A stretch of 64,000 nucleotides of DNA, taken from positions 62,001 through 126,000 of the forward strand of contig CALVXK010000001.1 of assembly GCA_944369075.1 (NCBI GenBank). The letters are read 5' to 3'. Positions 35,863 through 45,627 of this stretch are shown in pieces (the stretch's first letter is position 1; each line of letters starts with the position of its first letter). The position numbers and the translations under genes were made by a program. This stretch comes from an uncultured Bacilli bacterium (GTDB lineage Bacteria > Bacillota_I > Bacilli_A > RFN20 > CAG-826). The notes under the pieces are model-generated. The model did no database searches. It was not told where the DNA came from and saw nothing but the letters and a program-made list of their open reading frames with translations.

Positions 35863-36614
35863 TTTGAAATCCTTTTGTATACGTTATAACTGATCAATTT
35901 ATTTTCATAAAGACTGAAAATAAAATCTATAAAGTTGTTATCGTAGTAATTTTTTACGACATTTTTTACTCTTTGAATAATTTTTTCACGATTTATTGTT
36001 TTCATGTGTTTATCAAAAAGTGTTATAAAATTATCTAGATATCCCTGCTTAGATATAATAAAAATTATACATAAATCGTAATGATAAAAAGCACATGATG
36101 TCTCATCTTCATCAACCTTAATTAATTGAGTAAATATCGAATCAAATATTGAAATTTTATACGTTTCGATAGGATTAACCAAAAATGGTTCAAATTTCTT
36201 TTTTAAATCCTCATATGGTGGCTTATTAATCTCTTGAAATTTTTCAGAATAAATAAGATTAGTAGATTTATTAAAGAATGGAATAAATATTTTCTGATTT
36301 TCGTTAGTCAATAAATAAGGTAAATCACGACTTCTATTCAAAATATTTTGTCTAATTTGCTCATTAGTATTGAAATTTTTATTTAGTAGTTCTTCTTCGA
36401 TTATTAAATCTAAGTTAATTTTATTTATGATACCTTTAATTAAAATATTAGCTTTTATGATATCAAAAATATCGTCAACTTCATCGAAATTAATTGACGT
36501 CGTATTTTCTTCTAATAAATACCTATAATCTTTGAAAAATTGATATTCTTTTGAAGAAAATATTCTTTTTTTGTTTCTTTCTTCGTATAAATATTTATAA
36601 ATATGGTGATTCAT
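35847..36614 (-). CDS. Unidentified protein between rsmE and mtaB
   Basis: A 255-aa protein that I do not recognise. It starts MNHHIYKYLYEERNKKR, is rich in Asn, Ile, Lys and aromatic residues, appears mostly helical, and has no signal peptide or membrane segment and no Cys cluster. It starts 2 bases after rsmE and overlaps mtaB by 16 bases, so it is cotranscribed with tRNA/rRNA modification genes. In Bacillus rsmE and mtaB are adjacent, so this is an insertion in a conserved order. Confidence 0.7.
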   Translation of the reverse strand: MNHHIYKYLYEERNKKRIFSSKEYQFFKDYRYLLEENTTSINFDEVDDIFDIIKANILIKGIINKINLDLIIEEELLNKNFNTNEQIRQNILNRSRDLPYLLTNENQKIFIPFFNKSTNLIYSEKFQEINKPPYEDLKKKFEPFLVNPIETYKISIFDSIFTQLIKVDEDETSCAFYHYDLCIIFIISKQGYLDNFITLFDKHMKTINREKIIQRVKNVVKNYYDNNFIDFIFSLYENKLISYNVYKRISKWKNI

Positions 36615-36616
36615 AA

Positions 36617-37348
36617 TTAATTAAGATAAAAATTAAATAAAGATAATAATGCTATTGCAGCTGTTTCACTACGTAAGATTCTTTTTCCTAAAGATATATT
36701 TTTAAAATTAAATGAATTTGCTATTTCGACCTCTTTTTCGCTAAAACCACCTTCAGGACCAACTAAAACATTTACTTCCTTGCCATTTAGTTTATCTAAA
36801 TCATCAAGTAATACATTTGTTTTAGAAGAAAATTCTTTTTCATAAGCTATATAATTGAACTCATTATCTTTATAAATAGATAAATCATCAATATCATTAA
36901 GAACTAGTTCAATTTTTGGAACAATAAGTCGATGCGATTGTTCTGCTGCATTTTTAGCAATTTCACGTAATCTTTTGATCTTTTTTTCTTTTTTCTCTTT
37001 AGTTATTTTAGCGATACATCTTTCGGAATTTAATAAAACTATTTCACCTACACCAAGTTCAGTTGCTTTTTGAACTACTAAGTCTAATTTGTCTCCTTTA
37101 GGAATAGAATAAATTAGTCTTACAAAAGCATTTAATTCAGGATCAAAATCAATCTTTTCTATTGCTCTAGCTTTTAGAATTGGAGATATACTTATAATTT
37201 CAGCTAAATATAATTCTTTATTTATTACAACTTCAACTTTTTCTCCAATTTGATAATTTAAAACTTTTAACAGATGTTTTTCATCAGGCTCACTAAAAAT
37301 AATCTCGTTATTTTCATCTAAAAAAGCAAAAAGTCGATGATAACTCAC
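36617..37348 (-). CDS. rsmE: 16S rRNA m3U1498 methyltransferase
   Basis: RsmE (243 aa), a SPOUT methyltransferase: the N-terminal PUA-like domain is followed by LVVQKATELGVGEIVLLNSERC, VLVGPEGGFSEKEV and LGKRILRSETAAIALLS, which form the knotted SAM site. It starts with GTG overlapping the TGA of the upstream gene. Order dnaJ, TM2 gene, rsmE; prmA of the Bacillus cluster is missing here. Confidence 0.93.
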   Translation of the reverse strand: MSYHRLFAFLDENNEIIFSEPDEKHLLKVLNYQIGEKVEVVINKELYLAEIISISPILKARAIEKIDFDPELNAFVRLIYSIPKGDKLDLVVQKATELGVGEIVLLNSERCIAKITKEKKEKKIKRLREIAKNAAEQSHRLIVPKIELVLNDIDDLSIYKDNEFNYIAYEKEFSSKTNVLLDDLDKLNGKEVNVLVGPEGGFSEKEVEIANSFNFKNISLGKRILRSETAAIALLSLFNFYLN

Positions 37349-37785
37349 TTTAAAGTTACTCCCTTTTTATCAAATGGGCTTTTCCTCATAGCTAACTTGA
37401 TAATTCCAAAAATAAGGTAAACTAAATATAAAATTCCAAAAGGTAGTAAAAGGGACAAAACTAAAAGTGCATTGTCTGAAAAATAAATTGTTAAAAATAA
37501 AACAAGATAGAAAGCAATATTGATTCCAAGTCTAATTAAACCTGACTTAATTTTTCCAATATAAAATAAATCAACTGAAAAAATTGATAAAAACATAGAT
37601 AAAACATAGTAAATATTTAAACTATGTTGTTTAAAATTTTTGTCTTCAACATAAACTTGATCAATAGTTTGAGTAACGCACGAATCTTCTTCGTAATGTT
37701 CAATAGGGTTTTTGCATCCGCAATAAGGACATATTTCTTTGTTAAATTTTGTCAATCTTGCACCACAATTCTTGCATTTTAACAT
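37345..37785 (-). CDS. Zinc-ribbon TM2-like membrane protein
   Basis: A 146-aa protein with an N-terminal zinc ribbon (CKNCGARL, then CPYCGCKN) and a C-terminal membrane region resembling a TM2 domain: VDLFYIGKIKSGLIRLG between helices, with a third hydrophobic segment (LSLLLPFGILYLVYLIFGII). The function of such proteins is not known. AAGGAAGGA precedes the start, and rsmE is coupled to its stop. Confidence 0.68.
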   Translation of the reverse strand: MLKCKNCGARLTKFNKEICPYCGCKNPIEHYEEDSCVTQTIDQVYVEDKNFKQHSLNIYYVLSMFLSIFSVDLFYIGKIKSGLIRLGINIAFYLVLFLTIYFSDNALLVLSLLLPFGILYLVYLIFGIIKLAMRKSPFDKKGVTLK

Positions 37786-37842
37786 AGCAAAATCCTTCCT
37801 TTTGTTAAACTATATGATAACACAGAACTAATATATTTTTAA

Positions 37843-37871
37843 CAAGAAAAGCCTAGACTTTTAATCTAGGC
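37843..37871 (-). terminator. Terminator of the heat-shock operon (after dnaJ)
   Basis: The stem GCCTAGA/TCTAGGC (37851-37857 with 37865-37871) is followed on the minus strand by TTTTCTTGTT. Confidence 0.8.
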
Positions 37872-37877
37872 CCAAAC

Positions 37878-39032
37878 TTATTTTTTAAATCCTTTAGAGA
37901 ATCTAGTAAAGAATGAATCATCACTACTTGTTGCTTCTTTATATGCTTCAAGAGCTTGCTTTTGATTTTTATTAAGTTTTGTAGGAATCTTTAGATCAAT
38001 ATGAACATATTCATCGCCATAATCATTCCCTCTAAGGTTTTTTACACCTTTATCTTTTAACCTAAAGATTTGATTTGGTTGAGTTCCAGCTGGAATCTTC
38101 AAATTGACGTCTCCATAAACTGTAGGAACGCTAATAGTATTTCCTAAGACTGCATCAATAAAATCTAATGGGATAGTAATATGAATATCATTTCCTTCTC
38201 TTTTAAAGAGATTATGTTCTGCAACAATAACTTCAATATATAAATCGCCATTTGGCCCACCATTTGAGCCTCTTTCACCCATTCCTTGAATTCTAATTTG
38301 TTGACCAGATTGAATGCCTGCAGGAATGTTGATTTCTTTTTCTTTTTTAACTCTCTTATAACCTTTACCACCACAATCTGGACATTTTGTATTAATAATT
38401 TTTCCAGTTCCACCGCAATAAGGACAGGTGGTTTCAGTTTGCATTGTGCCAAAGAATGTTTGAGTTTGTTTGACTACTCTACCTCTACCATTACAATGAG
38501 GACATGTTTGATAATCGGTACCATTTTTAGCACCAGTGCCTTTACAAGAAGCACATTGCTCATCATAGTTAATTGTAATAGGAACGGTTTTACCATTAAT
38601 AGCGTCCATGAAATTAATCTTTATACGCATCAATGTATCGTCACCTCTTCTAGGTCCAGCGGTTCTAGACGAACTTCTTGTTCCTCCAAAAGCACCACCA
38701 AACATTCTAGAAAGAATATCGTTTATATCGCCAAAATCATCAGATCCAAAGTTAAATCCTTCAAAGCCAGAACCAGAGAATGGATTTTGCCCACCACTTG
38801 CTTGGTCGAAAGCACTAAATCCAAATTGATCGTAGGTTTTTCTTTTGTTCTCATCACTTAAAACAGAGTAAGCTTCAGTTGCTTCTTTAAATTTCTCAGC
38901 ATCACCTGTTTCTTTATTATCAGGATGGTATTTTTTTGCAAGTTTTCTATAAGCACTCTTAATTTGGTCTTGCGTAGCAGTTTTATCAACACCTAAAACC
39001 TCATAATAATCACGTTTATTCGATTGTGCCAT
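37878..39032 (-). CDS. dnaJ: Chaperone DnaJ
   Basis: A 384-aa type I DnaJ co-chaperone. The J domain has YHPDNKE with the HPD motif; a Gly/Phe-rich linker (about 75-105) follows; the zinc-binding domain shows four CxxCxGxG repeats ([32 protein letters not shown]); and two substrate-binding domains complete it. Last gene of the hrcA-grpE-dnaK-dnaJ operon. Confidence 0.97.
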   Translation of the reverse strand: MAQSNKRDYYEVLGVDKTATQDQIKSAYRKLAKKYHPDNKETGDAEKFKEATEAYSVLSDENKRKTYDQFGFSAFDQASGGQNPFSGSGFEGFNFGSDDFGDINDILSRMFGGAFGGTRSSSRTAGPRRGDDTLMRIKINFMDAINGKTVPITINYDEQCASCKGTGAKNGTDYQTCPHCNGRGRVVKQTQTFFGTMQTETTCPYCGGTGKIINTKCPDCGGKGYKRVKKEKEINIPAGIQSGQQIRIQGMGERGSNGGPNGDLYIEVIVAEHNLFKREGNDIHITIPLDFIDAVLGNTISVPTVYGDVNLKIPAGTQPNQIFRLKDKGVKNLRGNDYGDEYVHIDLKIPTKLNKNQKQALEAYKEATSSDDSFFTRFSKGFKK

Positions 39033-39058
39033 AAAATTACCTCCTCAAAGACACATAA

Positions 39059-39090
39059 ATAGAGGGAAGCCACTTCATTCTTCCCTCTAT
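39059..39090 (-). terminator. Hairpin between dnaK and dnaJ
   Basis: A perfect 11-bp stem (ATAGAGGGAAG with CTTCCCTCTAT), 10-base loop, lies between the dnaK stop and dnaJ start. It lacks a long T run, so it may be a partial terminator or a stabilising or processing hairpin that lowers dnaJ relative to dnaK. Confidence 0.6.
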
Positions 39091-39103
39091 CACTAATTAA
39101 TAA

Positions 39104-40969
39104 TTACTTTTTATCGGTGAAATCAGCATCGATAACATCGTCATTATTATGTTCGCTTGATCCTTCGTTTGATGAAGAACTTTCACTACTTGTAGTTGTT
39201 GATTCTTGAGGATTTGTGTTAGTTGCACCACTTGAAGTAGCTTGAGCTTGTTGCATATAAGCAGCAGCTTTTTCAAGTTCGCCAATTTTATTTCTTAAAG
39301 TATTGATATCGTTATTATCAAGAGCAGTCTTTAATTCATCTCTTAATTTAACGGTTTCTTCTTTTTGCTTTGGATCGATTGAATCACCTTTTTCTCTTAA
39401 AGCGTTATCAATTTCGCTAATGAAAGATTCAGCCTTATTCTTAAGTTCGATTTCTTCTTTTCTTCTTTGATCAGCTTCTTTATTAGCTTCGGCTTCTCTA
39501 ACCATTCTATCGATTTCTTCTTTAGATAAACCATTAGATCCAGAAATAGTAATTTCTTGTTCTTTTTGAGTATCTAAATCTTTAGCAGAAACTTTAACAA
39601 TACCATTAACATCAATATTGAATGTAACTTCAATTCTTGGAGTTCCTCTTGGTGCTGGTTTAATACCACTTAATTGGAAGTGACCTAATAATTTATTGTC
39701 TCTAGCAATTTGTCTTTCGCCTTGGTAAACCATAATATCAACAGCTGGTTGGTTATCTGCAGCAGTTGAGAAGATTTGTGATTTTGTTGTAGGAATTGTA
39801 GTATTTCTTGCGATTAATGGAGTCATAACGCCACCCATTGTTTCAATACCTAAAGTTAAAGGAGTAACATCAAGCAAAATAACATCTTTAACTTCACCGC
39901 TTAAAATACCACCTTGATAAGCTGCACCAATTGATACTGCTTCATCTGGGTTAACAGAGAGATTGATCTTCTTACCAGTTGTTTTTGTAACTAATTCTTG
40001 GACAGCTGGCATTCTGATAGAACCACCAATCATTAAGATTTCATCAATATCATTCCATGTTAATTTTGCATCTTTAATTGCATCTTCGAGTGGTTTTAAA
40101 CATCTATCAAGTAAATGTCTTGTTAATTCTTGGAATTTTGCTCTTGTGATCTTTGTTTCAAATGAAATAGGACCATTGTTACCCATACCAATGAATGGTA
40201 ATGAGATTGTTGTTTCTAAGTTAGATGAAAGTTCAATCTTAGCTTTTTCAGCAGCATCTTTATATCTTTGTAATGCCATCTTATCGGAAATATCGACATT
40301 ATATTCAATCTTAATTTGTGCTCTAATCCAATCAGCCAAAACATTATCCCAGTCATCACCACCAAGTTTGTTATCACCTGCAGTTGCAACAACTTCGAAT
40401 GTGCCATCACCAATATCAAGAATAGAAACATCGAGTGTACCACCGCCTAAGTCGAAGACAGCGATTTTTTCACTCTTATCTTTGCCTAAACCATAAGCTA
40501 AAGCAGCAGCTGTTGGTTCGTTAATAATTCTTACGACATCAAGGCCAGCAATTGTACCAGCATCTTTAGTTGCTTGTCTTTGTGCATCATTAAAGTATGC
40601 AGGACATGTAATAACTGCCTTTTTGACTTCGTGTCCAATATTAGCTTCAGCATAAGATTTCATATAACCAAGAACTTTTGCAGAAATTTCTTGTGGAGTG
40701 AAATCTTTGTTAATGCAGTTAATATGAACTTTTTCGTCAGAACCCATTTTTCTTTTAATGGATGAAACTGTATCTGGATTAGTAATTGCTTGTCTTTTTG
40801 CAGCGTTACCAACAATAACTTCACCATCAGCTTTAAAGCCAACAACTGATGGAGTTGTCATTGTTCCTTCTGGGTTTGGAATAACTTTAACTGTTCCATC
40901 AGCTTGTAAATATGAAACAACTGAGTTAGTTGTACCTAAGTCAATACCTAAAATAATTTCTTTTGCCAT
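39104..40969 (-). CDS. dnaK: Chaperone DnaK (Hsp70)
   Basis: A 621-aa Hsp70. ATPase motifs: [14 protein letters not shown] (phosphate 1), [13 protein letters not shown] (phosphate 2), [15 protein letters not shown]; the linker [15 protein letters not shown] precedes the substrate-binding domain; the tail is Ser/Thr-rich and ends [12 protein letters not shown]. The ribosome binding site is GGGAGG. Confidence 0.98.
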   Translation of the reverse strand: MAKEIILGIDLGTTNSVVSYLQADGTVKVIPNPEGTMTTPSVVGFKADGEVIVGNAAKRQAITNPDTVSSIKRKMGSDEKVHINCINKDFTPQEISAKVLGYMKSYAEANIGHEVKKAVITCPAYFNDAQRQATKDAGTIAGLDVVRIINEPTAAALAYGLGKDKSEKIAVFDLGGGTLDVSILDIGDGTFEVVATAGDNKLGGDDWDNVLADWIRAQIKIEYNVDISDKMALQRYKDAAEKAKIELSSNLETTISLPFIGMGNNGPISFETKITRAKFQELTRHLLDRCLKPLEDAIKDAKLTWNDIDEILMIGGSIRMPAVQELVTKTTGKKINLSVNPDEAVSIGAAYQGGILSGEVKDVILLDVTPLTLGIETMGGVMTPLIARNTTIPTTKSQIFSTAADNQPAVDIMVYQGERQIARDNKLLGHFQLSGIKPAPRGTPRIEVTFNIDVNGIVKVSAKDLDTQKEQEITISGSNGLSKEEIDRMVREAEANKEADQRRKEEIELKNKAESFISEIDNALREKGDSIDPKQKEETVKLRDELKTALDNNDINTLRNKIGELEKAAAYMQQAQATSSGATNTNPQESTTTSSESSSSNEGSSEHNNDDVIDADFTDKK

Positions 40970-40992
40970 ATAAATGTAACCTCCCTGAAATT

Positions 40993-41652
40993 TTATTTAG
41001 ATTCTTCTTGAGAATTTTCCTCTTTTTCTTCTACTTCTTTTTCAGTTTTATGACAGCTTACTTTAACCATTGCTGGTCTAATTAAGTGATCATAGAGCTT
41101 GTATCCTTTTAAAACTTGCTCTTTGACTAGATTTTCCTCATCATCTGATTCAATCTTGTCAATTGCTTGCATAGTTTTTGGATCAAATTTTTCATTTAAT
41201 GCAGGGTCAATTGCTTTGACACCTTCATTATTTAATATGCCTAACAAAGTAGAATAGACATATTGGAAACCTTTTAAATAGTTTTTTGTTTCTTCGTTTT
41301 GTGGCTCGCTTTTTAGTGCTAATTCGAATGAATCAAGAACCATCAATAAGTCATGAACGAAACCTTCAATACGATATTTGACAGCTTCAGAATGATCTTT
41401 TTGAATATCTTTTCTTAAGTTTGCCATATCAGCGTAAGCACGATAATAATCGTTCTTCCACTTCTCGACTTCCTGTTTTAACTTTTCGATTTCTTCATCT
41501 TTTTTTGCTAATTTCTTTTTATAAGATGCTTTCATTGAAATGTTTTCTTCAGGAACTTCTTCGCTTTGATTTGTATTTAAATCAGAAGTTTTTTCTTCAT
41601 TTGTTGAAGTTTCTTCAGCTTCTAGTTGCTCTTTGTTTTCTTCATTAAGCAT
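40993..41652 (-). CDS. grpE: Nucleotide exchange factor GrpE
   Basis: GrpE (219 aa) releases ADP from DnaK. An acidic N terminus, long coiled coil ([36 protein letters not shown] in family position) and C-terminal beta domain ([19 protein letters not shown]) are present. The ATG overlaps the hrcA stop (TAATG). Confidence 0.93.
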   Translation of the reverse strand: MLNEENKEQLEAEETSTNEEKTSDLNTNQSEEVPEENISMKASYKKKLAKKDEEIEKLKQEVEKWKNDYYRAYADMANLRKDIQKDHSEAVKYRIEGFVHDLLMVLDSFELALKSEPQNEETKNYLKGFQYVYSTLLGILNNEGVKAIDPALNEKFDPKTMQAIDKIESDDEENLVKEQVLKGYKLYDHLIRPAMVKVSCHKTEKEVEEKEENSQEESK

Positions 41653-42680
41653 TATTCTTTACCTCCTTTGTTTTTATCCACTATTAAATGTTTTGTTAAT
41701 TCATTAATAGTGTATTCAAGCATGGATAAGACAACATTATAATCCATTCGCTTTGGACCAATAATTGCAATCTTACCTAGAGAATCACCTTCAATATCTA
41801 TATCTTTTGTAATGATAGTTAAGTTATCTAAATCATCACTGATTTCAGAAGCATTAATTATCATTTTACCTTCATTTTTAGAAATTAAGTCACTTAAACG
41901 ATCTGGGTTTGAAAATAAATCAAATATCTTTTTAAGTTCATCAACATCATCTTTGAATTCAGGTTGAGTTAACATATTCTCTTTTCCATAGAATGTTGAT
42001 CTTTCTTTAGCAATATCGTAGAAAGTCTTAATCAATGTTGAGAATAAATAATCATAGTTAACAATATAATCTTTAAATATAGGTTTTAAATGTTCGAGTT
42101 TTTCAACTAAATCGCAAACCTTAGTTCCAACGAGACGTTTATTTAACATTTCCATACAATTTTTTACGTCTTTCATTGAAACGTTATCGTTTAAGATAAA
42201 AGTTTTGTTTTCAACATAACCCTTATCAGTAACAAATATTGCTGAACAACTTTTTTCTGTAAGAGGAACGATTTGAATATTAGCAAGTGCTTCAGCATCG
42301 CTATTAGGTCCAATTACAACACTGGTTAAATTAGTGATTGAAGATAAAATATTACATGTTTCAGAGATAACTTCCTCCAAAGATTTAGATGAAGAGAATA
42401 TTGATTGAATTTCATTTTTATATTTTTCATCAATTTTCTCATTTCTTAAATTTTCAACATAATATTTATATCCTGCAGTTGTTGGAACCCTACCTCCAGA
42501 AGTATGTGGTTTCTCGAGTAAACCATCTTTTTCAAGTTCAGCCATTTCGTTACGGACTGTAGCACTAGCATAAGGAAGTTTATAAGTGTCAACTAAATAG
42601 CTAGATCCAACTGGTTTAGCATTTTTAACAAAATCTTCGATAATTAATTTGAGAATTTTTTCTTTTCTATTTAGCTCCAT
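41652..42680 (-). CDS. hrcA: Heat-inducible transcription repressor HrcA
   Basis: HrcA (342 aa) binds CIRCE operators and represses heat-shock genes. The N-terminal winged helix contains PVGSSYLVDTYKLPYASATVRNEM and HTSGGRVPTTAGYKYYV; GAF-like and inserted dimerisation domains follow. The CIRCE just upstream (42737-42763) implies autoregulation of the whole hrcA-grpE-dnaK-dnaJ operon. Confidence 0.95.
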   Translation of the reverse strand: MELNRKEKILKLIIEDFVKNAKPVGSSYLVDTYKLPYASATVRNEMAELEKDGLLEKPHTSGGRVPTTAGYKYYVENLRNEKIDEKYKNEIQSIFSSSKSLEEVISETCNILSSITNLTSVVIGPNSDAEALANIQIVPLTEKSCSAIFVTDKGYVENKTFILNDNVSMKDVKNCMEMLNKRLVGTKVCDLVEKLEHLKPIFKDYIVNYDYLFSTLIKTFYDIAKERSTFYGKENMLTQPEFKDDVDELKKIFDLFSNPDRLSDLISKNEGKMIINASEISDDLDNLTIITKDIDIEGDSLGKIAIIGPKRMDYNVVLSMLEYTINELTKHLIVDKNKGGKE

Positions 42681-42720
42681 AACTACCTTATAGCACTCCT
42701 TTTATCTAAGCGCTAGAAAT

Positions 42721-42749
42721 ATCATAAATGCTTAATTTAGCACTGTCAA
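42721..42749 (-). promoter_or_regulatory. Sigma-A promoter of the heat-shock operon
   Basis: Minus strand: TTGACA (42744-42749), 17 bases, TATGAT (42721-42726). The -35 lies inside the CIRCE operator. Confidence 0.85.
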
Positions 42750-42763
42750 GTGAAAGGTGCTAA
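42737..42763 (-). promoter_or_regulatory. CIRCE operator
   Basis: A 27-bp inverted repeat: TTAGCACCT, 9 bases, CAGTGCTAA. The outer seven bases of each arm match the CIRCE consensus exactly; the inner two deviate. It covers the -35 of hrcA and includes the stop codon of hemW (42760-42762). Confidence 0.9.
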
Positions 42764-43875
42764 AAATTAAAAATTTTTATCAATATAAAATCTAAGATAA
42801 TCAAACCATCGTCAGTAAAATAAAACTTTTTCTTAGTTATTTTGGCTAAATTATCTTTTACAAGTTCATCTATTAAAGTTTTATAATCGTCAATAAAATC
42901 ACTCTTAAAAGTCTTTTTATAATCTTTTAGCTTAAATCCATCCTTTAAACGAAGATTAGTTAAAAAGAAATATTCTTTCATTGTTTTTGAATTTACTTCT
43001 TCTTTTTCAATTAAATTAGTTTTGTTTAAATAATTCGAAAGTGATTTCGTAAAATTATAACGATAAGGGCCAATATAGCCGTGACTTGCTAGACCAATTC
43101 CAACATACTCCTTATTTTTCCAATAATTTAAATTATGTTTAGATTGATATTTCTTCTTTCTAGCAAAGTTAGAAATTTCATAACGCTCGTATCCATTTTT
43201 TCTAAGTTTATCTAATATAAAATCATAAAATTTACGAGAAGAGTCTTCATCTTGTTCTGAATATTTTTTTACATAAAAAATAGATCCTTCATCAACTATC
43301 AAAGAATAAATCGAAATATGATTTACATTTAATTTAATAAAACAGTCTAGATCTTTATTTAAATCTTCTAAGGTTTGACCTTTAAAACCATAAATTAAAT
43401 CGATATTAATATTTTTGATGTATTTTTTAACTTTATTTATTAATTCGAAGTAATCGATGGAGTAATCTCTTTTTATCTCTTTTAAAATGTTTTTATTAAA
43501 ACTTTGGATTCCAATTGAGATACGATTAACTTTATATTTTTTTAGTATTCTTAAAAACTCATCGTTAATATCTTCAGGATTTGCTTCAATAGTAAACTCG
43601 CATTTTTTTCTTCTTAAATCTTTAAGATTATCAAGTAAGTTTATTAAATTTTCTCTACTTAAAATAGAGGGCGTTCCACCCCCTATATAAATTGTCTTGA
43701 ATTTCTTAAACTTCTTTTTCACTTCATCTAAATCTTCGATTAATCTATTTATATATTGATTTTCCCAAGATTTATTTGAATAAAATTTAACAAAATCACA
43801 ATATGGACAAATATTTTTACAAAAAGGAATATGTATATAAAGGCTATTTATTTTCTTTTTGTTTGTCTTTATCAT
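42760..43875 (-). CDS. hemW: Radical SAM HemW-like protein
   Basis: A 371-aa radical-SAM protein: HIPFCKNICPYCDF carries CxxxCxxC, then GGGTPSILS and SIGIQSFNKNILKEIKRDYS. HemW acts as a haem chaperone, formerly annotated as oxygen-independent coproporphyrinogen oxidase. ATG 43875 (MIKTNKKKINSLYIHIPF) is the likely start; the frame runs to 43932 but without family sequence. It overlaps the upstream small membrane protein gene by 32 bases. Order lepA, two extra genes, hemW, hrcA expands the Bacillus lepA-hemW-hrcA order. Confidence 0.87.
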   Translation of the reverse strand: MIKTNKKKINSLYIHIPFCKNICPYCDFVKFYSNKSWENQYINRLIEDLDEVKKKFKKFKTIYIGGGTPSILSRENLINLLDNLKDLRRKKCEFTIEANPEDINDEFLRILKKYKVNRISIGIQSFNKNILKEIKRDYSIDYFELINKVKKYIKNINIDLIYGFKGQTLEDLNKDLDCFIKLNVNHISIYSLIVDEGSIFYVKKYSEQDEDSSRKFYDFILDKLRKNGYERYEISNFARKKKYQSKHNLNYWKNKEYVGIGLASHGYIGPYRYNFTKSLSNYLNKTNLIEKEEVNSKTMKEYFFLTNLRLKDGFKLKDYKKTFKSDFIDDYKTLIDELVKDNLAKITKKKFYFTDDGLIILDFILIKIFNF

Positions 43876-44104
43876 CGTGTTCTTTTTGATATTTATCAAA
43901 TTCAGCTTTTTGTTTTTCGTCATCAACATCAACTAAGAATCTATCCATTGTTTCTTTAGCGATTTCTTCATCACTTGGCTTTTCTTCTTTTTTATTTTTG
44001 TTGATAAAACGATGTATTAAATAGGCAATAGCGCCAATACAAACAGCAATAACAATAATAATTAAAAGTATTGCCCAGTTATTTTCATTTAACCAATCAA
44101 ACAT
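43844..44104 (-). CDS. Single-helix membrane protein with charged tail
   Basis: An 86-aa protein with one membrane segment (about residues 10-32, AILLIIIVIAVCIGAIAYLI) and a highly charged, Lys/Glu-rich cytoplasmic tail. It is not recognised. GGAGA about 10 bases before ATG supports the start. It lies between the Fic-like gene and hemW, on the same strand. Confidence 0.6.
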   Translation of the reverse strand: MFDWLNENNWAILLIIIVIAVCIGAIAYLIHRFINKNKKEEKPSDEEIAKETMDRFLVDVDDEKQKAEFDKYQKEHDDKDKQKENK

Positions 44105-44123
44105 CTTTGTCTAATCTCCGAAA

Positions 44124-45506
44124 CTATCTCTTTTTAACAGGTATGTAGATATACTTATTTTTAAAGAGTTCTTTTCTATAATATCCTAAATAAACTAAAT
44201 TATCCATACTTGTTCTTGCAGTTTCATATGCGCATCCAATTTCTTTTTTATACATTGCAATAGTATATTTACTTCCAAGTGTACAATGCCTTGCATAAAA
44301 AGCAGCTTGACCATAACTTAAATTTGGGTTCATTTCGATTAATTTTTCTTCAAGTTTTTTAGCTTCTTGCTCGCTTAAACCGGTTGGAATGGTATCTAAA
44401 GCAATTTGTTTATCATAGTTAATTTTGCTTTCCTCGTTATTAACTTTAGAAGAAACAGATTTAACTTCGACTTGTTCTTCAAGTTCAGAAAGATTTGGCA
44501 TTGCATTAACATCTTTCTTTTCTTCTTGGAACATTTCTTTAGCAACATCACTTGCTTTAGCAAGACCAATAAGTTTCATTGTACTATCAATAATAGTTTC
44601 ACTATTTTTTAATACATAATGTAGGAAATAAGTTAAATCTAAAGATTTTTGAGATTCTAATAATTCTTTTTCAAAAGTATCCTTATCGCTTAATAATGTT
44701 TCAAAATTAAGTAAAGTTCCAACTTCATCAAGTCCTGAAGAAGCAAGACAATATTTAAAAGTTAAAATTGCTAAATCTTCACTATAAGTTTCAGTAGGTT
44801 TAACGTAATAAACATAATATAAAGAACATGCAGCTTTAACAAACATTGAAATAGAAGGATCATTTATAAATGAAACTAAATCTTGCACGGCTTTTGGAAT
44901 ACCATTAGTAGGAATTCCTAAATATAATTTATTAATTAAAGATCTAGAAAGAGAATTATTTATCTCGCTAGTTCTAAATGATGTTTCTTCATTTCCTTGA
45001 ATAATTGAGACATAATCTTTTAAAGTATTTTGATTAAAATCAACTAAGTAATTATCAGCGATATTTTCTAAATCTAAATAATAATGATATAAAACCATTA
45101 ATTCAGGGGAAATTGCACTTACATTTTTATTCAAAATACGATTTAAAGAAATCTCATCAACTTGTAAATTATAATTTTTTGCAACAGTTTCTAAAATTGA
45201 CTTATAGCAAAGTCTTTTAAAATTGGAATCAGATTTTGTATTAATTAATCTTAAATATTGAGAATAAACTCTCATTAATTTTCTTTCGACGTTATTTACT
45301 CTTTCTAAAACTCCTGGAGTTAAACATACACTATATTGTGTACCAGTGATATGTCTTAATTTGGTAAGTTTCATGAAATTGCCACGATATTCCAAAACTC
45401 CATTCCAAATTGAATCAATCATTGGAGTTTTCATATATTCAGCAACATCTTTTTTATTAGCATAAACATCATTACTAAATTTAATAGCTAAGTCATTATT
45501 GGCCAT
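44124..45506 (-). CDS. Fic-fold protein lacking the catalytic motif, with C-terminal winged helix
   Basis: A 460-aa protein starting MANNDLAIKF after AAGGGGA. Residues 176-260 follow the Fic domain closely: FRTSEINN, a GIPKAVQDLVSFIND helix, AACSLYYVYYV and ILTFKYCLASSGL. The active-site HPFxDGNGR reads KPTETYSED (236-244), so the catalytic His, Asp/Glu and GNGR loop are gone and AMP transfer is not expected. The last 60 residues (YKKEIGCAYETARTSMDNLVYLGY) form a winged helix like that at the end of many Fic proteins. It may be a DNA-binding regulator. It lies between lepA and hemW. Confidence 0.65.
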   Translation of the reverse strand: MANNDLAIKFSNDVYANKKDVAEYMKTPMIDSIWNGVLEYRGNFMKLTKLRHITGTQYSVCLTPGVLERVNNVERKLMRVYSQYLRLINTKSDSNFKRLCYKSILETVAKNYNLQVDEISLNRILNKNVSAISPELMVLYHYYLDLENIADNYLVDFNQNTLKDYVSIIQGNEETSFRTSEINNSLSRSLINKLYLGIPTNGIPKAVQDLVSFINDPSISMFVKAACSLYYVYYVKPTETYSEDLAILTFKYCLASSGLDEVGTLLNFETLLSDKDTFEKELLESQKSLDLTYFLHYVLKNSETIIDSTMKLIGLAKASDVAKEMFQEEKKDVNAMPNLSELEEQVEVKSVSSKVNNEESKINYDKQIALDTIPTGLSEQEAKKLEEKLIEMNPNLSYGQAAFYARHCTLGSKYTIAMYKKEIGCAYETARTSMDNLVYLGYYRKELFKNKYIYIPVKKR

Positions 45507-45627
45507 AAAAAATCCCCTTAACAATATATTAATTATAAAATAGTAATTAAAATAATGAAAGAATAAATTACTAAATATTAACTAATAAGATACTTTAAGA
45601 GTCCTAAAAGATTAATAAAATCAAAAA

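Noticed and set aside
38286-38861. A 191-aa plus-strand frame opposite dnaJ
   Set aside because: It mirrors the Gly/Cys-rich region of dnaJ and has a low-complexity Thr/Ser composition produced by the antisense of real codons.
39963-40496. A 177-aa plus-strand frame opposite dnaK
   Set aside because: Antisense of the conserved ATPase domain with no start signal; dnaK is unmistakable.
42700-42736. A second CIRCE from TAAGC and GCTTA arms near 42708-42733
   Set aside because: The arms are only five bases, do not match the TTAGCACTC consensus, and overlap the -10 region; probably chance.
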